Shown: one piece after another, positions 6,156 to 10,006 of the stretch | How positions within the stretch are numbered: position 1 is the stretch's first letter | Layout of the letters: every line of letters begins with the position of its first letter | Assembly (NCBI GenBank): GCA_964638035.1 | Contig: CAZWXD010000044.1 | Span: forward strand, 1-10,006 | Reading direction: 5' to 3' | Source: JAGGAG01 sp964638035 | GTDB taxonomy: Bacteria; Gemmatimonadota; Gemmatimonadetes; Gemmatimonadales; GWC2-71-9 | DNA length: 10,006 nucleotides | The notes under the pieces: model-generated | What the model saw: only the letters and a program-made list of their open reading frames with translations | What the model was told of the DNA's origin: nothing | The model's database searches: none | Position numbers and translations under genes: made by a program

Positions 6156-7295
6156 ATGGAGCCCCATACCGTGACGACCATCGCCAAGCCAGCCCCCGAA
6201 ACCGCCCATGACACCTTCCCGATCAACGGGACGGACTACATCGAGTTCTGGGTGGGCAACGCCAAGCAGGCTGCCAACTTCTACCAGTCGGCCTTCGGCT
6301 TCCACCTCCTGGCCTACCGTGGGCCCGAGACCGGCACCAGGGACCGCGCAAGCTACCTGCTGGCACAGGGCAAGGTGCGCTTCGTCCTGACCAGTGCCCT
6401 GGCCCCGGACCACCCCATCCAGGCCCATGTCCAGTTGCACGGCGATGGCGTCCGCGACCTGGCCCTCTGGGTGGACGATGCCCGCGAGGCCTTCCGCCTG
6501 GCCGTCGAGCGCGGCGCCGTGCCGGTCCATGAGCCGCAGGTGCTGCGGGACGACCACGGCGAGGTGGTGGTCGCAGCGATCCACACCTACGGCGATACCA
6601 TCCATTCACTGGTCGAGCGCCGGAAGTACAAGGGTACCTTCATGCCCGGCTTCCAGCCGGTGTCACCCCGGTACCGGCCCGAGCCAGTCGGCCTGGAGTA
6701 CGTGGACCACTGCGTCGGCAATGTCGAACTGGGAAAGATGAACCACTGGGTCGGCTTCTACGAGCAGGTCATGGGCTTCAAGAACCTCGTCTCGTTCGAC
6801 GACAAGGACATCTCCACCGAATACTCCTCCCTGATGTCCAAGGTCGTCGCCAATGGCAACGAGCGGATCAAGTTCCCCATCAACGAGCCGGCGGCCGGGA
6901 AGAAGAAGTCACAGATCGACGAGTACCTGGAGTACTACCGCGGCCCCGGCGTGCAACATGTGGCCATCATCACGAAGGACATCGTCCGCACGGTCTCCGC
7001 ACTCCGCGACCGCGGGATCGAGTTCCTCCGGGTCCCCTCCACCTACTACGACACCCTGCTCGAGCGCGTGGGCCACATTGACGAGGACCTGGGGCCGCTC
7101 CGCGAGCTCGGGATCCTGGTGGACCGGGATGACGAGGGCTACCTGCTCCAGATCTTCACCAAGCCGGTGCAGGACCGGCCCACGCTCTTCTACGAGATCA
7201 TCCAGCGGAAGGGCGCCCGGAGCTTCGGCAAGGGCAACTTCAAGGCGCTGTTCGAGGCCATCGAGCGCGAGCAGGCAGCACGAGGGAACCTGTAG
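6156..7295 (+). CDS. hppD: 4-hydroxyphenylpyruvate dioxygenase
   Basis: This Fe(II) enzyme converts 4-hydroxyphenylpyruvate and O2 to homogentisate and CO2, the second step of tyrosine catabolism. The product is 379 aa, usual for bacterial HPPD. It has two vicinal-oxygen-chelate halves: a structural N-terminal one (about 22-155, starting NGTDYIEFWVGNAKQAANFY) and a catalytic C-terminal one (about 178-365). The iron ligands are His185 (YVDHCVGNV), His268 (GVQHVAI) and Glu347 (FYEIIQRKG). Their spacing (83 and 79 residues) is the same as I recall for the Streptomyces avermitilis enzyme. The C-terminal gating helix (GARSFGKGNFKALFEAIE) is complete. The ATG at 6156 is preferred; an open frame back to 6030 would give a Pro-rich non-homologous extension and overlap the divergent gene. 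A GTG at 6171 is an alternative start. It is the first gene of an operon with hmgA, whose start codon directly follows this stop. Confidence 0.97.
   Translation: MEPHTVTTIAKPAPETAHDTFPINGTDYIEFWVGNAKQAANFYQSAFGFHLLAYRGPETGTRDRASYLLAQGKVRFVLTSALAPDHPIQAHVQLHGDGVRDLALWVDDAREAFRLAVERGAVPVHEPQVLRDDHGEVVVAAIHTYGDTIHSLVERRKYKGTFMPGFQPVSPRYRPEPVGLEYVDHCVGNVELGKMNHWVGFYEQVMGFKNLVSFDDKDISTEYSSLMSKVVANGNERIKFPINEPAAGKKKSQIDEYLEYYRGPGVQHVAIITKDIVRTVSALRDRGIEFLRVPSTYYDTLLERVGHIDEDLGPLRELGILVDRDDEGYLLQIFTKPVQDRPTLFYEIIQRKGARSFGKGNFKALFEAIEREQAARGNL
7282..7286 (+). promoter_or_regulatory. Ribosome binding site of hmgA inside the hppD 3' end
   Basis: GAGGG lies 9 nt before the hmgA ATG at 7296, within the last codons of hppD. 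With the abutting TAG-ATG it points to coupled translation of the two dioxygenases. Confidence 0.5.
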
Positions 7296-8489
7296 ATGCC
7301 GTTCTACCACACGCTGGGGTCCATTCCGCGGAAGCGCCACATCGTGTTCCGCCGGCCCGATGGCGGGCTGTATGCCGAGGAACTGATGGGACACGAGGGG
7401 TTCGTCGGCACCTCGTCCCTCCTCTACCACGTGCACCCGCCCACCACGGTGAAGTCGGCCCGCAAGGTGAAGGACATCGTGTGGGAGGCGGACGACGACA
7501 CCTCGCTGCGCCACCGGCACTTCCTCACGTCGCGCAACCGGAAGGGCGGGAGCCCCACGCTCGACCGCACGCCGCTCCTGTTCAACAGCGACATCGGCAT
7601 GCTCTACGTGGAGCCCGACCGGAACGACACGCATTTCTACCGGAATTCCCAGGCAGACGAGTGCATCTACGTGGTGGAAGGGAAGGGGACGCTCGAAACG
7701 GTCTTCGGTGACCTTCCCTACGTGACGGGCGACTACGTCACCATCCACCGGAACATCCTGCACCGCTGGCGGCTGGACCTCGCGGCCGGCCCCACGAAGT
7801 TCGTGGTGTTCGAGAGCCGCGGGCACATTCGGTCGCCCAAGCGCTACCGGAACGAGTTCGGCCAGCTCCTCGAGGGGGCACCGTACTCCGAGCGGGACAT
7901 CCGCCGGCCCATGGAGCTGCACACCCACGACGAGCGGGGTGACTTCCCCATCCTGGTCAAGCAGTACGATGCCATCAACGAGCTGGTGCTCGACCACCAC
8001 CCGCTCGACGTGGTGGGCTGGGACGGCTACTTCTACCCGTGGATCTTCAACATCCACGACTTCGAGCCGATCGTGGGCCGGATCCACCAGCCGCCGCCCG
8101 TGCACCAGACCTTCCAGGGCGACGGCTTCGTCATCTGCAGCTTCTGTCCCCGGCCGTACGACTTCGATCCCAACGCCGTGCCGGCGCCGTACAACCACAG
8201 CAACGTGGATTCGGACGAGGTGCTCTTCTATGCCTCCAGCGAGTTCATGAGCCGGAAGGGCATCGAGTACGGCTCCATCACGCTCCATCCCGATGGCCTG
8301 CCCCATGGTCCCCATCCGGGCCGCGCCGAGGCGAGCATCGGGGCCAAGTACACCAACGAGCTGGCGGTGATGATGGACAGCTTCCGCCCGCTCAGGGTGG
8401 CGAAGGCGGCCATGTCGATCGAGGACCCGGACTACCACAAGAGCTGGCTGGACCAGCAGCACGCGCAGTTCAACCCGCCCACCTCGTAG
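7296..8489 (+). CDS. hmgA: Homogentisate 1,2-dioxygenase
   Basis: This cupin-fold Fe(II) enzyme opens the ring of homogentisate to give 4-maleylacetoacetate, directly after the hppD reaction. The product is 397 aa, shorter than the eukaryotic/proteobacterial type (about 430-445) and like the compact bacterial branch. Candidate iron ligands are His301 (PYNHSNVDSDEV), the acidic Asp307/Glu308, and His337 (LPHGPHPG). The two histidines are 36 residues apart, as in the human enzyme (335 and 371). The Glu sits at +7 from the first His instead of +6, with Asp at +6, so which acid binds iron is unsettled. DECIYVVEGKGTLETVFGDL (121-140) is the N-terminal cupin strand region. The stop codon of hppD abuts this start, so the pair is one operon. 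Maleylacetoacetate isomerase and fumarylacetoacetase are not in the window. Confidence 0.95.
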   Translation: MPFYHTLGSIPRKRHIVFRRPDGGLYAEELMGHEGFVGTSSLLYHVHPPTTVKSARKVKDIVWEADDDTSLRHRHFLTSRNRKGGSPTLDRTPLLFNSDIGMLYVEPDRNDTHFYRNSQADECIYVVEGKGTLETVFGDLPYVTGDYVTIHRNILHRWRLDLAAGPTKFVVFESRGHIRSPKRYRNEFGQLLEGAPYSERDIRRPMELHTHDERGDFPILVKQYDAINELVLDHHPLDVVGWDGYFYPWIFNIHDFEPIVGRIHQPPPVHQTFQGDGFVICSFCPRPYDFDPNAVPAPYNHSNVDSDEVLFYASSEFMSRKGIEYGSITLHPDGLPHGPHPGRAEASIGAKYTNELAVMMDSFRPLRVAKAAMSIEDPDYHKSWLDQQHAQFNPPTS

Positions 8490-8498
8490 GGCGCCCGG

Positions 8499-9017
8499 GT
8501 GGCCGGGGTGGCGACCACAGTCCGCACCTACCTCGAGATGCGCGCCCCCGGAGGCGAGGCGCCCGGGCCCGCGCCGGATGGGGCCGTGCTGGAGCCGCTG
8601 TCGCCGTGTCCGGTCCCGGTGTACCGACGCCTCTACGAGGGGGTGGGCGATCCCTGGCAGTGGTACGAACGCCGCCACTGGAGCGACGAGGCCCTCGCCG
8701 CGTGGCTGGCGCGTCCCGAGGTGCATGTCACGGTGCTGTCGGTGCGTGGCGCACTGGCGGGCTACTACGAGTTGGTGGAGCACGCGGCCGACCGCTCGGT
8801 CGAGATTGCGTACTTTGGCCTGCTGCCCGCGCACACGGGGCAGGGATTGGGTGGATGGCTGCTCCGGACGGCTATCCGGGACGCGTGGGACCGGTCACCC
8901 ACCTGTGTCTGGCTCCACACCTGCACCCTTGACCATCCCGCAGCGCTCCCCAACTACCTGCGCCGGGGCTTCGAGGTGACCCGGACCGAGGTTGTCCCGG
9001 TGACGCCGCGACCCTGA
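8499..9017 (+). CDS. GNAT-family N-acetyltransferase
   Basis: The product is 172 aa with a GTG start; another GTG at 8508 would also work. The first about 25 residues are Gly/Pro-rich and probably not part of the fold. Strand and motif A lie at VEIAYFGLLPAHTGQGLGGW (101-120), where TGQGLG is the acetyl-CoA pyrophosphate loop (usual pattern Q/R-x-x-G-x-G/A, here with Thr first). Motif B is visible in DHPAALPNYLRRGFEV (145-160). The family transfers an acetyl group from acetyl-CoA to an amine; the acceptor is unknown. It begins 9 bp after hmgA, so it is probably transcribed with the tyrosine operon. No known step of that pathway needs an acetyltransferase, so the association may be only transcriptional. 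It converges on the methyltransferase gene with a 40-bp gap. Confidence 0.9.
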   Translation: MAGVATTVRTYLEMRAPGGEAPGPAPDGAVLEPLSPCPVPVYRRLYEGVGDPWQWYERRHWSDEALAAWLARPEVHVTVLSVRGALAGYYELVEHAADRSVEIAYFGLLPAHTGQGLGGWLLRTAIRDAWDRSPTCVWLHTCTLDHPAALPNYLRRGFEVTRTEVVPVTPRP

Positions 9018-9030
9018 GGTGGCGCGGGGT

Positions 9031-9052
9031 ACGTCACCGGCAATTGGTGCGT
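9031..9052. terminator. Weak hairpin between convergent genes
   Basis: ACG-T-CACC at 9031-9038 can pair with GGTGCGT at 9046-9052: seven pairs, one bulged base and a 7-nt loop. It lies between the GNAT and methyltransferase stop codons. No T-tract follows, so function is uncertain. Confidence 0.25.
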
Positions 9053-9057
9053 GGGGG

Positions 9058-9930
9058 TCAGGGCAGCGGCGGCGTGGTGTCCCGCGATCGCTCCAGCAGG
9101 GCGTACCCCGAGAACCGTCGTCGCCGGTTTCGCGCCGCTGGCGGGGCCAGCCGGCCCAGCCAGAGCAGTACCCGTGCGAAGCGGAAGGCGCGCCCGATCC
9201 TCACCGCTTCCTCCAGCGTTGATCGGAACTCCAGTTCCTTCCAGCCAAATGGTGCGAAGAACCCGGTGTTCTCTGCCGGCCCGAACCGGAAGGGTGCATT
9301 CCCGGTCCGCACCACCGGGGCCCAGTTCCTCTCCATGCGCTGGAGCAGCTCGGGGCTGGCAAGGTCCATCAGCCACCACCGGATCGAGGGCACTGTCGCG
9401 AGGTCGGCCGCGAGTGCGGCCACCGCGGTGGGCTCGAGGTAGATCAGCAGGCCCTCGGTCAGCACGAGCACACGCCGTGCCTCGCTGCCGACCCGCGCGA
9501 GCAGCGCCCGGCGGGCGGCCTCGTCCGACACGTCCACGCCGATGGCCTCGTACCGGCAGCGTGGCGTCTCGTGGGTCATGATCGCCGCCTTCTCCTCCAG
9601 CATCGCCGGCAGGTCCACGTCGACCCAGCGAAGCGCCGGCGGCAGCGCCATCCGCCAGGGGCGCGCATCGAAGCCGGTGGCCAGGTTGAGGACGGTGTCC
9701 ACCTGCTGTTCGTGGATGGTGCGGAGGAGGATCTCATCGAGGATCGCCGTGCGGGTCACGAGGGGCCAGCCCCAGCGCCTCCCGTCCGGCAGTGCATCGA
9801 GGATGGCGAACCCCCGCTCGCCGGCAAGGCGCCGCGCGTAGGGGTCGCTGAAGAGGGCGTCCGGCCGCTCGGTCTCGAGGGCCCGGTAGGTGGCGACCCA
9901 CCTCGCCGTGTCCGAGACGTCCCGGATCAG
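9058..9930 (-). CDS. Class I SAM-dependent methyltransferase (leucine-carboxyl-methyltransferase-like), start codon non-canonical or disrupted
   Basis: The frame encodes about 290 aa. Its N-terminal part, DVSDTARWVATYRALETERP then LFSDPYARRLAGERG, carries the TAxxVAxxRAxE and DPxAxxLAG signatures of the PPM1/LCMT-like family. SAM-binding motif I is LNLATGFDARPWRM (81-94, counting from the codon at 9930); the acidic loop is WVDVDLP (102-108); LTEGLLIYLEP (157-167) is the family's central strand and loop. Substrates in this family range from protein C-termini to small molecules, and this one is unknown. No ATG, GTG or TTG lies between the in-frame TGA (9973-9975) and a GTG at 9759. Starting at 9759 would remove the conserved N-terminus. 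A CTG at 9928-9930, just before the conserved block, is the best candidate start, but a frameshift upstream is an alternative. An automatic call would probably give 9058-9759, 233 aa. Confidence 0.82.
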   Translation of the reverse strand: MIRDVSDTARWVATYRALETERPDALFSDPYARRLAGERGFAILDALPDGRRWGWPLVTRTAILDEILLRTIHEQQVDTVLNLATGFDARPWRMALPPALRWVDVDLPAMLEEKAAIMTHETPRCRYEAIGVDVSDEAARRALLARVGSEARRVLVLTEGLLIYLEPTAVAALAADLATVPSIRWWLMDLASPELLQRMERNWAPVVRTGNAPFRFGPAENTGFFAPFGWKELEFRSTLEEAVRIGRAFRFARVLLWLGRLAPPAARNRRRRFSGYALLERSRDTTPPLP

Positions 9931-9946
9931 TCCGGCGATGCCTGGC

Positions 9947-10006
9947 CTAGCTGTAGATGATGAAGACGTTGTTCACTGTCGTTCTGCCATGCGCTGCGCT
10001 GGGGTG
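9947..10006 (-). CDS. Possible 3' end of an unidentified minus-strand gene (partial)
   Basis: On the minus strand a frame is open from the window edge to a TAG at 9947-9949, ending in TTVNNVFIIYS. The tail is unlike the Arg/Pro/Ala-rich shadow frames of this window, and its stop would lie 16 nt before the proposed CTG of the methyltransferase, as in a tight operon. Only 19 codons are visible, so no function or certainty can be given. Confidence 0.22.
   Translation of the reverse strand, partial: HPSAAHGRTTVNNVFIIYS

Noticed and set aside
6909..8834. 641-codon open frame on the minus strand opposite hppD and hmgA
   Set aside because: The plus strand encodes two complete, clearly recognised enzymes here. 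The antisense translation is Val/His/Arg-rich low-complexity text without domains, a common by-product of high GC third positions.

Overview
The window is very GC-rich and almost entirely coding. It carries short overlaps and near-zero gaps, few Shine-Dalgarno sites, and no RNA genes, CRISPR array or insertion sequence. The gene mix fits a soil or sediment bacterium of the Gemmatimonadota or a similar phylum: HEAT-repeat and HD-GYP proteins sharing an N-terminal domain, an ECF sigma factor with a zinc-type anti-sigma, and a tyrosine/homogentisate catabolic pair. The phylum call is inference from style and content; there is no marker gene.

Layout. (1) Positions 1-79 hold an array of 8-bp tandem repeats in which every unit junction reads TTGACG, a near-consensus -35 hexamer, just upstream of the first gene. 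(2) 80-3356, plus strand: a 701-aa HEAT-repeat protein and, 7 bp later, a divergent HD-GYP phosphodiesterase. The two N-termini align without gaps around a Tyr-x3-His-Pro motif, so they look like a scaffold/output pair sharing one input or docking domain. (3) 6060-3386, minus strand: a class-V PLP enzyme, an ECF sigma factor and its membrane-anchored ZAS anti-sigma factor. Each gene overlaps the next by 11-14 bp, so this is a single operon. The anti-sigma gene contains a second 8-bp tandem array inside its coding sequence, where slippage would shift the frame ahead of the membrane anchor. (4) 6061-6155 is a short divergent promoter region. (5) 6156-9017, plus strand: 4-hydroxyphenylpyruvate dioxygenase, homogentisate 1,2-dioxygenase (stop and start codons abut) and a GNAT acetyltransferase. 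(6) 9930-9058, minus strand, convergent with the GNAT gene: a class I SAM methyltransferase of the leucine-carboxyl-methyltransferase-like family. Its conserved N-terminus has no ATG, GTG or TTG start. (7) The last about 60 bp may hold the 3' end of another minus-strand gene.

How the genes work together. hppD and hmgA are two consecutive steps of tyrosine breakdown: 4-hydroxyphenylpyruvate to homogentisate to maleylacetoacetate. The isomerase and fumarylacetoacetase that finish the pathway are not in the window. The sigma/anti-sigma pair is a transmembrane signalling switch; its link to the co-transcribed PLP enzyme is unexplained. The HEAT/HD-GYP pair probably belongs to nucleotide second-messenger signalling. 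The most unusual observations are the two unrelated period-8 arrays, one in a promoter position and one inside the anti-sigma coding region, and the duplicated N-terminal domain of the HEAT/HD-GYP pair. I see no clearly new defence or mobile system.
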